A stretch of DNA of 39,064 nucleotides from Methanobrevibacter sp. (GCF_017432245.1 NZ_JAFRJO010000015.1:1-39064), one strand, 5' to 3'; counted from the first letter of the stretch, positions 1 to 9,095 are shown. A program made the numbers and translations. The notes: generated by a model not told the origin, from the letters alone.

Positions 1-686
1 GCTGCTCCTCCTTTAGCTAAACAGAAGAAAGTGTCTTGTGCTCTTTGACCAGTAATAAGTGGAATATCTGGGTCCAATTTTTCTTTGTATGGACGACCTT
101 TACGTACAGGCCATTTTTGTAACATTTGAATTTCTTCAATTCCATCATCAGTCTCAATTTCAGCAATAGTTTCAAGTACTGTGTATTCTGCTTGCGCAGC
201 AATAGATTTAATGGTACCTTCAATCATTGGTGGAACCATAATTTTTTGTAAAACTGCAGATGTTTCTTGCACTTGTCCAAGTACATCTCCACCAACAACT
301 TTGTCTCCTACTTTAGCAATAGGTTCGAAAGTCCATTTTTTCTCTTTGTCAATAGAATCTACATCAATACCTCTAGCAATATAATCACCAGAAATACCTT
401 TAATAACTTCTAAAGGTCTTTGAATTCCATCAAAAATGGAACCCATTACACCAGGTCCAAGCTCTACAGATAATGGACCTCCAGTACTTTCCACTTTTTC
501 GCCAGGTTTTACCCCAGCAGTTTCTTCGTAAACTTGAATGGTAGCGGTGTCACCTTCTAGCTCAATAATCTCACCGATAAGCTTAGCTTCACCTACTCTT
601 ACCACTTCATACATTTGAGTTCCTCTCATCCCATCTGCGACGATAACAGGACCTGCAATTTTAATAATATTTCCTTCATTAATCAT
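1..686 (-). CDS. atpA: A-type ATP synthase subunit A, partial (C-terminus outside window)
   Basis: This is the catalytic A subunit of the archaeal A1Ao ATP synthase, which binds and turns over ATP in the cytoplasmic A1 head. Only about the first 228 residues are present. They contain the N-terminal beta-barrel ([20 protein letters not shown]), the [11 protein letters not shown] stretch and the A-subunit insertion region ([17 protein letters not shown]). The window ends at FFCLAKGGA, just before the expected P-loop. The ATG at 686 overlaps the stop codon of the F subunit gene as ATGA, so the two are probably translationally coupled. It is the seventh gene of an operon that should continue with B and D outside the window. 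Confidence 0.95.
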   Translation of the reverse strand, partial: MINEGNIIKIAGPVIVADGMRGTQMYEVVRVGEAKLIGEIIELEGDTATIQVYEETAGVKPGEKVESTGGPLSVELGPGVMGSIFDGIQRPLEVIKGISGDYIARGIDVDSIDKEKKWTFEPIAKVGDKVVGGDVLGQVQETSAVLQKIMVPPMIEGTIKSIAAQAEYTVLETIAEIETDDGIEEIQMLQKWPVRKGRPYKEKLDPDIPLITGQRAQDTFFCLAKGGA

Positions 687-1000
687 TTAACCATCTCTAC
701 CCCGATAACTCTCTTAATAAGAGCTGCCATTTGATCGGCACCGCCTTCAGATGAACCAGATTTATCTGGTATCTCAATAACCATTGGTAACACATCAGAA
801 CCAAGACGTTTATGAATATGTTCTCTTATGTTATCAGCTATCTTTTGTGTAATTATAATAATTGAAATTTCATCGTTTAATAACTCATCAAGAGCATTTT
901 TAGCTTCTTCATCATTATTTACAATAATACCTTTTTTAACTCCACCAAGTTTAAAACCAGTGACAGTATCGATATCTCCAATAATAGCGACATCACTCAT
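683..1000 (-). CDS. atpF: A-type ATP synthase subunit F
   Basis: A 105-residue central-stalk subunit F of the A1Ao ATP synthase. It has the typical start [20 protein letters not shown], a Rossmann-like small domain, the region [18 protein letters not shown] and the later VIEIPDKSG element. The length fits the family (about 100 residues). It overlaps subunit C at its start by four bases and subunit A at its end by four bases (ATGA), which indicates tight translational coupling. Family knowledge: F docks on D in the central rotor and takes part in conformational regulation. Confidence 0.95.
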   Translation of the reverse strand: MSDVAIIGDIDTVTGFKLGGVKKGIIVNNDEEAKNALDELLNDEISIIIITQKIADNIREHIHKRLGSDVLPMVIEIPDKSGSSEGGADQMAALIKRVIGVEMVK

Positions 1001-2151
1001 ACTAACATCTCCCTAATTTTAGATATTGGGAAGTCTTCTTCTCTTTTAGCTCTTGCAATAACTTTTAAGTTTTTAACTTCAACTTCTTTTTGGGACAAGA
1101 ATCCTATTATAGGTCCAATACCTAAAGGTTTTTTCATGGAATAGGATTTTGCAGAGTCGACTAAAAACTTGTCTAAAGCTTGCTCAAAGAGAGCTACAGA
1201 TCCAGTTTCATTGTATTCAGGAAGCACATCAGTAAGTACCTCAGAGTATTTTGTTCCTTCTAAAGAGGAAATTACTCCAGTAACATCTTCTGCTTCCATA
1301 AGATCTTTAAGCTTCCATTCTCTTAATTGATATCCACTATCAATCATGTATGGACTGATAGCATCATAATCTAATCCATCAACTTTTGCTCTCAATATTA
1401 ATTTAATGTTAGCTACATCAACTTGATTTCCAACGTATGAATAGAGAATTTGTTTGTTTTCATCAGATGGTGTTTCTGAGGAAGCGAGCAATTTATCTAA
1501 ATAATATTTATCTAATGCAGATTCCAAAGGAAGGACCATACCTGTTTTTTCATATTCAGGAAGCACTTCTTCTAAAATCGGTGCATACTCAGTTCCATCT
1601 AATCCTGCAACAACATCTGTTACAGTGTCAACATCAGTTAAACGTTGTAAATCTTCATATAAAGAACCAGTAGGAACTAAAAGTTCTTCAGTAGCTTCTT
1701 GGCTTAATCCTGCTTCTTTAGCAGTCATTAAGCTTTTAATATTAGCAATGTCAGATTTCTTTGCCATTACTTTAAATGAAGATTGAATTTCTTTAGGAGC
1801 CATTCTTGAAACTAAATCGTAAGTTTCACCAAGTTGAATATCTAATGCCTTTTCAAGTGTATAATTATCTAAGTATTCAGCATAGTCAGGAGATCCTCTG
1901 AGATAGTTAGTAATTTCCTCAACATTGTTTGCTTCAACAAGTTCGGAAATTTGTTTGTCATCAAATAATCTTCCTTTTCTTGCTCTTACTCTCGCATTAG
2001 GATGAAGATATGGATAAACATCTAAAATTGGTCTAGTTGCAACAATTACAATAATTGCACCAATAACTACAAATGCTAAAAGAACTATTGCTAAAAATGC
2101 CTCATTAGAAAGTCCTAAGGAACTTATGATTGTAGCAATTTCATCAGCCAT
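997..2151 (-). CDS. atpC: A-type ATP synthase subunit C
   Basis: A 384-residue subunit C (V-ATPase d-like), which sits on the membrane rotor ring and connects it to the central stalk. Most of the protein is helical, with repeated segments of the type LEKALDxxYxxKL and PEYxxTGxVxxxExALDKxxxD that are typical of the three-fold pseudo-repeat of this family. The N-terminus has a hydrophobic stretch (about residues 15-37, FLAIVLLAFVVIGAIIVIVA) that looks like one membrane helix, an addition not universal in subunit C. It lies 12 bp downstream of subunit E and overlaps the F gene. Confidence 0.93.
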   Translation of the reverse strand: MADEIATIISSLGLSNEAFLAIVLLAFVVIGAIIVIVATRPILDVYPYLHPNARVRARKGRLFDDKQISELVEANNVEEITNYLRGSPDYAEYLDNYTLEKALDIQLGETYDLVSRMAPKEIQSSFKVMAKKSDIANIKSLMTAKEAGLSQEATEELLVPTGSLYEDLQRLTDVDTVTDVVAGLDGTEYAPILEEVLPEYEKTGMVLPLESALDKYYLDKLLASSETPSDENKQILYSYVGNQVDVANIKLILRAKVDGLDYDAISPYMIDSGYQLREWKLKDLMEAEDVTGVISSLEGTKYSEVLTDVLPEYNETGSVALFEQALDKFLVDSAKSYSMKKPLGIGPIIGFLSQKEVEVKNLKVIARAKREEDFPISKIREMLV

Positions 2152-2163
2152 AATTCATCTCTC

Positions 2164-2844
2164 CTAATCAAATAAAGTTTTTGCAACTTCTGAACGTAAT
2201 GATTTCTTAAATCTTAACATTCTAGATTCAATAGTGTTATTAACTTGAATTTCACCATTTCTTGTTCTTAATATAGCTCCACCAATAGTGTCGATAGGTT
2301 CGCCAATTTCTAAAGTAGTTTCAACATCAGTTTCTTGGGAAACTTCTGTAGCGATTGCACTAAGATCAGAAGGTTTTTCACGTTTAATTAAAGCTTTAAT
2401 TAATCCGACAATAGTTTCCAATTTATCTTGGACTTTTGGAATGTCTTCTTCTTTTAATAAAACGATTAAATCTCCGCCACCAATTTCTACAGCTGCTTCT
2501 TTAATCATTTCAACTAAAGCATCCACATATTCTGAATCATTGGTATTTGCCATATTTGTTAAATCTTCAGTAGCTTTACTGAAAGCTTCTTCGATTACTT
2601 CTTCTTTTGCCCCTAATTCTGCCCTACGAGCATTCATTTTAGCTTCAGAAATAATTTGTTGATATCTCATTTCAGCTTGCTTTGCAGCATCTTCTGAGAT
2701 TTTAACTTTGGTAGCTTCAGCTCTTTTTTCACCATCAGCTAAAATAGCATCAACTTTCACTTGAGCTTCACTTTTATTTACATCAGCTTTTGCTTGAGCA
2801 TCAGACATTATGTTAGAGACAATTTTGTCTGCTCCAGAGCTCAT
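2164..2844 (-). CDS. atpE: A-type ATP synthase subunit E
   Basis: A 226-residue peripheral-stalk subunit E. The N-terminal half (about residues 1-100) is an Ala/Lys/Glu-rich long helix, for example KADVNKSEAQVKVDAILADG. The C-terminal half is the globular head-binding domain, with GGAILRTRNGEIQVNNTIES. It pairs with subunit H to form the stator stalks. A strong ribosome binding site (AAGGAGGT) precedes the ATG at 2844 and overlaps the stop of the proteolipid gene 13 bp upstream. Confidence 0.94.
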   Translation of the reverse strand: MSSGADKIVSNIMSDAQAKADVNKSEAQVKVDAILADGEKRAEATKVKISEDAAKQAEMRYQQIISEAKMNARRAELGAKEEVIEEAFSKATEDLTNMANTNDSEYVDALVEMIKEAAVEIGGGDLIVLLKEEDIPKVQDKLETIVGLIKALIKREKPSDLSAIATEVSQETDVETTLEIGEPIDTIGGAILRTRNGEIQVNNTIESRMLRFKKSLRSEVAKTLFD

Positions 2845-2857
2845 ATAACTGACCTCC

Positions 2858-3343
2858 TTAACCTAATATTCCACCGAATACCATAAGTAAGATAGCAATC
2901 AAGAAACCGTAAATAGCTTGAGTTTCTGGTAATGCGGAGAAGATAATACCTCTTGCAAACATGTCGGTATCTTCAACGATAGCGCCAACAGAGGAAGCTG
3001 CTGCCATACCTTGTCCCATACCGGAACCTAAACCTGCAAATCCGATAGATGCACCTACACCAATAGCTACAATACCTGCAGTAGTGGAAAGACCTTCTCC
3101 TCCACCTAATAATCCTGAGAATACAAGTAATAAGATAGCAATCAAGAATCCGTAAATAGCCTGAGTTTCTGGTAATGCTGAGAAAATAATACCTCTAGCA
3201 AACATGTCGTTATCTTCTGCTACAGCTCCAACAGATCCAGCTGCTGCCATACCTTGTCCTAAACCGGAACCTAAACCAGCAAAACCAATTGCTACACCAG
3301 CACCAATTGCTGCTAAAGCAGTACCTAAAGCAATTTCTACCAT
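2858..3343 (-). CDS. atpK: A-type ATP synthase proteolipid subunit K (duplicated, four helices)
   Basis: The rotor-ring proteolipid of the Ao sector, 161 residues. It is an obvious internal duplication of an 80-residue two-helix hairpin: GFAGLGSGLGQGMAA/ALPETQAIYGF in the first half and GFAGLGSGMGQGMAA/ALPETQAIYGF in the second. The ion-binding glutamate is kept in both halves (E59 and E140), each followed by Thr-Gln (Q61, Q142), with a further Gln in the other helix (Q30, Q111). Known of the family: Gln/Glu/Thr ligands of this type fit Na+ binding, so Na+ coupling is plausible but is inference. The start has a strong ribosome binding site (AAGGAGATAT). Confidence 0.95.
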   Translation of the reverse strand: MVEIALGTALAAIGAGVAIGFAGLGSGLGQGMAAAGSVGAVAEDNDMFARGIIFSALPETQAIYGFLIAILLLVFSGLLGGGEGLSTTAGIVAIGVGASIGFAGLGSGMGQGMAAASSVGAIVEDTDMFARGIIFSALPETQAIYGFLIAILLMVFGGILG

Positions 3344-3589
3344 ATAATATATCTCCTTAAATTGATTTGTTAAATAAATTTTTTAATATAATTTTTATTA
3401 TATTTCAATAGAACGCAAAGTTCTTGTTAAAAGAACATCATTTTATAATAATTGTCATTCGACATTTTTATAAGCATAAAGTTCTTGTTTTCAATTATGA
3501 ATTTTCATAATTTCCTTAAATATAAAATCACATTTCCAATAATCTCACATTTAAGCATTGAATTATAAAACTATAAATTTAAATTTTGT
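3344..3589. promoter_or_regulatory. 246-bp atpI-atpK spacer, possible internal promoter
   Basis: This spacer is far longer than the other gaps in the ATP synthase operon (9-13 bp or overlaps). On the minus strand it holds a TATA-like run (AAATATAATAAAAAT, about 3390-3404) 45-60 bp upstream of atpK, and the strong ribosome binding site of atpK. An internal promoter would help supply extra proteolipid, which is needed in many copies per complex. No gene or clear hairpin was found. Confidence 0.35.
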
Positions 3590-5596
3590 CTATTTCTTAA
3601 TTTTTGTAAATTGTCTTTTAGCTTTAAAAGCTTCAAATGAATGTTTTCCACCCATATAGAATTGAGCAAAGAACTCTACATAGTTAAGACGCAAAGCGTT
3701 AACACCAGCACCTAATACTTGGAAAAGGAAGTTAGCAATATGTCCACCGATGAAGATGATAATAGCTAAAACGATACCTACAAATGGAATCATGTCATTT
3801 ACCATATTGGTCAAGATGTTTACAGTCATTGCAATACCACCAGTAGCTAAACAAAGAGCTAAAAGACGAGCATATGAAAGTACATCTCCCATAAATCCGA
3901 ATACATCCATAAGTCCGAAAGCACCGTTTGTCCAGAAGAGTATACCAAGAGCAGCAACAATTAATATTGCACCTAATGCCATACCGATCATTCCAAATGC
4001 TGGGAACAAGAATCCTAAAATCAATAAGACAATACCGAGTTCAAATATGAACCAAACGATTTGAGAACCAAGAGCCTCTTTTTTATCTCCATATCTAATA
4101 TTATCGATTGCACCTAAGATGAAACCTAAGTTAGTGTAGATTACACCAATCACAATAGCAATAACCAAGATGGTTGCCGGATATTTGAATGCATTAATTG
4201 AATCGATAACTGTAGGAAGAGCAGGTCCCCAACCTAATATTCTAGTCCATAGGTCCCCGAGTAAACCATTGGTAACCAGACCTAAAATAATAGCCCATAC
4301 ACCACTTGCTATGATGATTAATCCACCATCATGCATGGTTCTATTGACTTTACCCATTCCTCTGTATAAAATGAAACCTATAATTGCAACCAAAAGACCA
4401 TAACCTGCATCGGTTAAACAGAAACCGAAGAAGAAAGGATATGTAAGAGCTACAAATAAAGTAGGGTCAATTTCATTGTATTTCAATGGGGAATACATTT
4501 CAACTAACAATTCATAAGGTTTTGCATATGCATTGTTTTGCTGCAATACAGGAACGTCTTCTGCATTGTCTGGAACTTCCTCAACTTCCATGATTGCATG
4601 GCCTTCAGTTGCGGTCTCAATAATGCTTTGAGCTTTTTCCACATCTTTTTCAGGTACCCATGCCTCAAAGACATAAGTCTTGTCAGTTTCAGCAAAACCA
4701 GCGAAAACCTCATTCTTATCTTTCTCATTTTCTAATTGTTCTTTTAAAGCAAGAACTTCATCATCCCATTTTTCCGCTACAACTTTCAATTCAGCTTTAG
4801 CTTGGGATCTTTCACTTTCGATAGCTTGGAGTCTGGATTCAGAAGAGGAAATAAGACTATCCGGTCTTCCTTCTAAATCTTCAGTTTCAAACTTCTCGAA
4901 TTCATTTTTCCTAAGTAAGGTATAGATATCATCCTTATACTCATTAGCAACGACGACAACCATGATATAATATTCTTTTTCCTCGTCTGGAACTAATTCA
5001 TAGAAGAGATCATCTGTAATCTTACTGTATTCATCTTTGAATTTCTGAGCTGACTCAGCAGTGATCCTACCAACAATGGTAGAAGTGTACTTGGAATCGC
5101 TTAATAGACCTAAGTCCATATCCAAAGGTTTTAGCTTTTGAGCCAAGGCCTTATTAGATTCAAGCTTACTCTCTTCACTGTCTAGTGCGGCTAACTTATT
5201 TTCAATACCTTTTGTTTCACCTTCAACCTGGCTTAATGTTGATTCTGCATAAGCTATCAAGCTTTCAGTATCAACATCCTCGACTTCTTTTGGAACTGGA
5301 AGGTCTGGACTGATAAATGACATTATCAGTTCCTTCATGCTTCGATCCTCAGACAAGGCATCTCCAAGCAAATCGGAAATACCACTTGTCTTCATGAGAA
5401 GTGAAGATAACTTACCGGTGTGGGGTGTAACTTTTGAAGGTTTCAAAAGTTCTGCTAGCTTAGGATCTTGCTGAATACGTTCAGAAATATCATTTATTTG
5501 AACAATACCCTCGTCGTGAAGTGCACTGACCGTAGGACCAGCGTATTTGTCCAAAGTTATAACATTAAGCTTACGCATTCTCGCAGTTCTAAACAT
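3590..5596 (-). CDS. atpI: A-type ATP synthase subunit I (subunit a)
   Basis: The 668-residue membrane stator subunit that forms the ion half-channels. About residues 1-360 are cytoplasmic and helical, with coiled coils (for example SESRLQAIESERSQAKAELK). About residues 365-650 hold seven to eight membrane helices. The conserved stator-arginine region is present as SYARLLALCLATGG, and the second conserved motif is NALRLNYVEFFAQFY near the C-terminus. The length fits archaeal subunit I. It lies 9 bp downstream of atpH, with a GTGAGAT-type ribosome binding site. Confidence 0.95.
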   Translation of the reverse strand: MFRTARMRKLNVITLDKYAGPTVSALHDEGIVQINDISERIQQDPKLAELLKPSKVTPHTGKLSSLLMKTSGISDLLGDALSEDRSMKELIMSFISPDLPVPKEVEDVDTESLIAYAESTLSQVEGETKGIENKLAALDSEESKLESNKALAQKLKPLDMDLGLLSDSKYTSTIVGRITAESAQKFKDEYSKITDDLFYELVPDEEKEYYIMVVVVANEYKDDIYTLLRKNEFEKFETEDLEGRPDSLISSSESRLQAIESERSQAKAELKVVAEKWDDEVLALKEQLENEKDKNEVFAGFAETDKTYVFEAWVPEKDVEKAQSIIETATEGHAIMEVEEVPDNAEDVPVLQQNNAYAKPYELLVEMYSPLKYNEIDPTLFVALTYPFFFGFCLTDAGYGLLVAIIGFILYRGMGKVNRTMHDGGLIIIASGVWAIILGLVTNGLLGDLWTRILGWGPALPTVIDSINAFKYPATILVIAIVIGVIYTNLGFILGAIDNIRYGDKKEALGSQIVWFIFELGIVLLILGFLFPAFGMIGMALGAILIVAALGILFWTNGAFGLMDVFGFMGDVLSYARLLALCLATGGIAMTVNILTNMVNDMIPFVGIVLAIIIFIGGHIANFLFQVLGAGVNALRLNYVEFFAQFYMGGKHSFEAFKAKRQFTKIKK

Positions 5597-5605
5597 TATC
5601 TCACA

Positions 5606-5920
5606 CTATAAAATATTTTTAACAATAATTGAAGCAGCTTCATCTATATTTTTTCTAGCGTCATTTTTGATGCTTTCAACATCTTTTTCTGCTTGAGAAG
5701 TAATAGATTCAGCTTCTTTCTTTGCATTTTCTTCTGCATTAAAAACAGTAGATTGAGCTTCTTCGCTAGCTTCATTCTTAGCAAGTTCAATCATTTCATT
5801 AGCTTTAACAGTAGCTTCATCAATCATAGCTTTTGCATCGACTGTTGATTGTTCTACTAAGGAATCAGCATCGCTTTCAGCTTTTTTTATTTGGGTAATA
5901 GCTTCTGATATCCCTGCCAT
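5606..5920 (-). CDS. atpH: A-type ATP synthase subunit H
   Basis: A 104-residue peripheral-stalk subunit H (AhaH/V-type G-like), the first gene of the operon. Almost the whole protein is a Glu/Lys/Ala-rich coiled coil, for example ITQIKKAESDADSLVEQSTV and KKEAESITSQAEKDVESIK. It forms the stator stalks with subunit E. The ATG at 5920 is preceded by GGTGATTTATT, the leader type seen at many starts in this window. Confidence 0.92.
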   Translation of the reverse strand: MAGISEAITQIKKAESDADSLVEQSTVDAKAMIDEATVKANEMIELAKNEASEEAQSTVFNAEENAKKEAESITSQAEKDVESIKNDARKNIDEAASIIVKNIL

Positions 5921-6296
5921 AATAAATCACCATGGTACTATTATTTCTATTTTTGTTAATATATATATTTTATTAAAATATTTTAATAATATAATATAAT
6001 AATGAAATTATAACGACATTATAAAATTAAATTTCTTTAAAAAATTTGAAATGAATTTCAATGAATATTTAGAGAAAATTGAAAAATATATTAAAAAAAA
6101 ATTAAACTGATTAAAATTGATAAAAATCCGAATAAAACTTTTAAAACAAAGATATGAAAAATAAAAAAATAGCTTTCATGAAAAAAACTTGAAATTTCAT
6201 GAAAGGGAAATAATGAAATTTAAAAATAAAATAAAAAATGAATAAAAAAATAACTAATTTTAAAAAGATAGAAAAAAATTAAAAAATAAATTTTAA
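5921..6296. other. 376-bp AT-rich gap between atpH and the small membrane protein
   Basis: Apart from the candidate atpH promoter, the stretch is almost pure A/T with short A-runs. One short inverted pair (CTTTCATG and CATGAAAG, 6173-6180 and 6198-6205) could form a hairpin around the spacer. No open reading frame with a ribosome binding site was seen. Confidence 0.4.
5958..5969 (-). promoter_or_regulatory. Candidate TATA box of the ATP synthase operon
   Basis: On the minus strand an AATATATATATT run lies about 38-50 bp upstream of the atpH start. With initiation about 25 bp downstream, as usual in archaea, the leader would be only some 15-25 bases and include the GGTGAT site. Position and sequence fit, but the whole region is AT-rich, so chance matches are likely. 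Confidence 0.45.
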
Positions 6297-6644
6297 TTAT
6301 TTGTGGAATAATCTTAAGAAAGATTTAGGTAATTTTCCAAGATATGCTGCAACTGCTATTACAAGCAAAACAATACCAAATATAATGAAAATGAGATTAT
6401 ATGGCATCAATAGGAAAGTAATACCCACCAAAACAAAAATTAACCCATCAATCAAGATAGCTGCCTTAGTCCAGCTAGGTTCAAATACAGACATTGCAAG
6501 TGTCCATCCAACTACAATTAGCACAACACTTGAAGCAATGATATCATAAGTAACTGGGTTTGCATCAACATAATTCCATAATCCCAAAACCATTAGGATC
6601 ACTGAAAAAGCAAGTAGGATAATTGATTTTTTTGTAATTCTCAT
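6297..6644 (-). CDS. Small four-helix membrane protein (DUF308/HdeD-like)
   Basis: A 115-residue membrane protein with four predicted helices: IILLAFSVILMVLGLWNYV, IIASSVVLIVVGWTLAMSV, AAILIDGLIFVLVGITFLL and IIFGIVLLVIAVAAYLG. The N-terminus (MRITKKS) and C-terminus (KLPKSFLRLFHK) are basic. The repeated two-helix pattern with Gly near helix ends resembles DUF308/HdeD proteins, but this is a resemblance only. It stands alone between the ATP synthase operon and the nitroreductase, in the same direction. The function is unknown. Confidence 0.7.
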   Translation of the reverse strand: MRITKKSIILLAFSVILMVLGLWNYVDANPVTYDIIASSVVLIVVGWTLAMSVFEPSWTKAAILIDGLIFVLVGITFLLMPYNLIFIIFGIVLLVIAVAAYLGKLPKSFLRLFHK

Positions 6645-6677
6645 AGTATCATCTTAAATCGTTTTAAATAAATATAA

Positions 6678-7184
6678 TTATTTGTAAATGACCAATTCCT
6701 CAATAGATTTTCTAGGAGTGTCTCTTGGCTCTGCATTTCCATAACCTAAAGGAGTGAATAATACAGGTTCCCATTCATCATCCAAATCAAGGAATTCCCT
6801 TGCAAGATCAGGCTTGAAGTTAGCAATGAAACATGTGTTTAAACCTAAATCCTCAGCTGCAAGAATCATATGTGTCATTACGATGGTAGCATCAATGTCA
6901 GCTATGTTCTTGTTGTCGAATTTTCTAGTCCATGCCTGTTCATTTGAAGCAACTACACAAAGGACTATTGGTGCTTCTGTAAACCATTCTGGTGGATAGA
7001 TAGCATTCAATTCCTCTTTATGCTTTTTAGCATCAATCACAATAACCTTAAAAGGCTGGAAATTAACTCCAGTTGGAGCAAGTTGAGCAGATTTCAATAT
7101 CTTATCCAATTTTTCTTGCTCCACTTCCTTATCTTCAAAGCCTCTCATACTGTATCTTTGTTCAATTACATCAAAAAATTCCAT
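6678..7184 (-). CDS. Nitroreductase family protein
   Basis: A 168-residue flavin-dependent oxidoreductase of the nitroreductase family. The N-terminal motif IEQRYSMRGFEDKEV (Arg residues for FMN phosphate), the SAQLAPTGVNFQPF segment and the C-terminal LFTPLGYGNAEPRDTPRKS are classic for the fold. The start at 7184 (MEFFDV) is chosen because it has GGAG eight bases upstream and the family begins here; the open frame runs to 7325 but overlaps the upstream gene. It lies 37 bp downstream of the citrate synthase-like gene, so it may be the last gene of the carboxylate cluster. The substrate is unknown. Confidence 0.85.
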   Translation of the reverse strand: MEFFDVIEQRYSMRGFEDKEVEQEKLDKILKSAQLAPTGVNFQPFKVIVIDAKKHKEELNAIYPPEWFTEAPIVLCVVASNEQAWTRKFDNKNIADIDATIVMTHMILAAEDLGLNTCFIANFKPDLAREFLDLDDEWEPVLFTPLGYGNAEPRDTPRKSIEELVIYK

Positions 7185-7221
7185 GTTTATTTCTCCATAA
7201 GTAATAGGATAATTATTATAA

Positions 7222-8064
7222 TTATTCTTCATTAATTTCTCTATTTTTAAAACCTTCATAAACGATATCTTCCAAATCACAGAAGCGTCTGAACTTCTCT
7301 TCCTCTTCCATTTCCTCATATGCATGAGCTACAAGTCCAGGAAGTCTTCCAATCATGAAAATGCCCAAACCTAAAGAGCTGTCAAATCCTAAATCAGAAA
7401 GCAATCCTGCATTGACACCATCAACATTCAAGCAAATTCCTTTCTTTTCAGAGAGTATGCTCTCGATTACAAGAGCCAACTTTGTATGTGGGCCAATAGC
7501 TGATTCTAAAATGGCTAAATCAAGTAATTTCACTGCACGAGGGTCCTTATCATGATACCTATGACCATAGCCAGGTACCCTTTTGGATTCGGATTGATAC
7601 TTATCAACAATTTCAATAGCTTTCGCTGCTATTTTCCTGTTTACATCCTCATCTGCAGTTTCCTCAAGGTTCAATGAACTGATTGATTCCTGGAATAATT
7701 CCATAGCCTTTTCAATAGCTCCTGCATGGTTTTTGCCAAAGGACAGCAATCCTCCTGCAACAGCATTGTTGATATTTGCACCGGATGATGCTATCAGTCT
7801 TGCAGACTGTGTACTTGGAGGAGTTACACCATGATCGCAAAATGAAACAAGAATATGGTTGAAGATCTTGGATTCCCTTTCATCAGGCAATCTTTCTCTA
7901 AGAAGCAAGAATACCATTTCTGCAAAGCTAAGATTTGTGATTAAATCTTCCTGATTATAACCTCTAGTAACCAATTCATTAGGCTTTACATCAGTAATCT
8001 TAGTTTTTATGCTGTGTTCAGGGAATTTAAAACCATTCTTGCCAGGTTTTGGATTATCGTTCAT
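7222..8064 (-). CDS. Citryl-CoA lyase-type citrate synthase homologue
   Basis: A 280-residue member of the citrate synthase superfamily, much shorter than ordinary citrate synthases (about 370-430). The catalytic His-His-Asp set is present: H113 in GKNHAGA, H168 in PGYGHRYHDKDPRA and D215 in LNVDGVNAGLLSDLG. The last motif, and the following GIFMIGRLPGLVAHAYEE, resemble the citryl-CoA lyase domain (C-terminal ACLY and Ccl) more than true citrate synthase. Known chemistry: formation or cleavage of a citryl-type CoA thioester, for example citryl-CoA to acetyl-CoA and oxaloacetate. The start at 8064 (MNDNPKP) has AAGGAG just upstream. Its neighbours suggest metabolism of a tricarboxylate or branched dicarboxylate; the substrate is inferred, not seen. 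Confidence 0.82.
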   Translation of the reverse strand: MNDNPKPGKNGFKFPEHSIKTKITDVKPNELVTRGYNQEDLITNLSFAEMVFLLLRERLPDERESKIFNHILVSFCDHGVTPPSTQSARLIASSGANINNAVAGGLLSFGKNHAGAIEKAMELFQESISSLNLEETADEDVNRKIAAKAIEIVDKYQSESKRVPGYGHRYHDKDPRAVKLLDLAILESAIGPHTKLALVIESILSEKKGICLNVDGVNAGLLSDLGFDSSLGLGIFMIGRLPGLVAHAYEEMEEEEKFRRFCDLEDIVYEGFKNREINEE

Positions 8065-8100
8065 AATATTCTCCTTAAATATCGTAAATAATCTATATAA

Positions 8101-8143
8101 TCTAATAATCATAGTCTAATAATCATTAGTCTAATAATCAATA
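8101..8143. repeat. Three direct copies of TCTAATAATCA
   Basis: The unit TCTAATAATC(A) occurs at 8101, 8115 and 8130, 14-15 bp apart, in the 146-bp spacer upstream of the citryl-CoA-lyase-like gene. Next to it on the minus strand is a TATA-like TTATATAG (about 8094-8103). The copies could be regulator half-sites or simple slippage products. Confidence 0.5.
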
Positions 8144-8210
8144 ATCTTAATTAAACTTGATATAATATAATTTTTTCTAATATTTAATTCTAATTTAGTT
8201 AACTCGCATA

Positions 8211-9095
8211 CTAAAATTCAAAGCTTGAAACTCTTGGCTCTACAAAACATGCCGGCCTTGCTGCTACAATTCTCACTCCACTTGCCCTTTGAGAGCCAAT
8301 ATTTACAAAAGAGCCAAGTACGGTGGTTTTACCACCAAGTCCTAAAGGACCGATATCTGTTTTGTTCAACTCTTCAGCAATGTAATTTTCTATTTCAGAT
8401 TGATTGTTCAAATTGCCATGAGCCAATGCTCTTAGCATCAATGCATTTGCTTCAAAGTGGGTTCTCCCAACTCCAATAGCTGGAATTGATGGAGTGCAAC
8501 CTAACATAGCCAATGATTCCTTTAGCCAATCTAAAGCTTCGCCAAAGACTATATTTGAGTCTCTTTTATGGAAAACCCTGTAGGTTTTTGCCCTTATTTC
8601 AGGACCTCCACCTTCCAATAGAATTGTGATTCTTATCTTATCATCATCCACACCAATCAGTCTTCCATAAGTGGATTCGTCTTTCTCTTCAATTAAAAAG
8701 GAAGCAGGCTTCATCATATTAGATTCATTGTATAAACCTTGTGATTGCTCAATGCGTTCCATATCATTTCCTTTAACTGCCATTGGCCTTCCTGGAAGCT
8801 TATCAAGTCCTTGTGAAATGCCAATATTGATTTCATTGAAAAATCCTTTAGGAATTTCCCTTTCCTTTCCTATTTCAATCAATACATGTGGAATTCCGGT
8901 ATCATCACATAATGGAAGCTTCTTATCATTAGCTACCTTAAAGTTTTCAATCATCTGTTCCAAGGCCCAAACTGCATTTTCATTGTTTAACTCCTTTTCC
9001 AACTTTAGAGCCTTTTCATAAGCGGATAGCCTGTCTTCACTATAGGAACTTCCTGCATTTACAACTGCATCTTGAACCTTTTCAATCAAATCCAT
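8211..9095 (-). CDS. Class I fumarase / tartrate dehydratase alpha-like subunit
   Basis: A 294-residue homologue of the alpha (N-terminal) subunit of Fe-S class I hydro-lyases, which add or remove water from fumarate/malate or L-tartrate-like acids. Three cysteines at the places expected for the [4Fe-4S] cluster are visible: C63 in LPLCDDTG, C200 in LGCTPSIPAIGVGRT and C283 near the C-terminus. The motif IGPLGLGGKTTVLGS is nearly canonical. The stretch around C200 departs from the usual CPPGIIGVGIGG form. No beta subunit is encoded in the window, so it either pairs with a distant FumB or works differently. It lies between the citryl-CoA-lyase-like and U32-like genes. Confidence 0.85.
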   Translation of the reverse strand: MDLIEKVQDAVVNAGSSYSEDRLSAYEKALKLEKELNNENAVWALEQMIENFKVANDKKLPLCDDTGIPHVLIEIGKEREIPKGFFNEINIGISQGLDKLPGRPMAVKGNDMERIEQSQGLYNESNMMKPASFLIEEKDESTYGRLIGVDDDKIRITILLEGGGPEIRAKTYRVFHKRDSNIVFGEALDWLKESLAMLGCTPSIPAIGVGRTHFEANALMLRALAHGNLNNQSEIENYIAEELNKTDIGPLGLGGKTTVLGSFVNIGSQRASGVRIVAARPACFVEPRVSSFEF

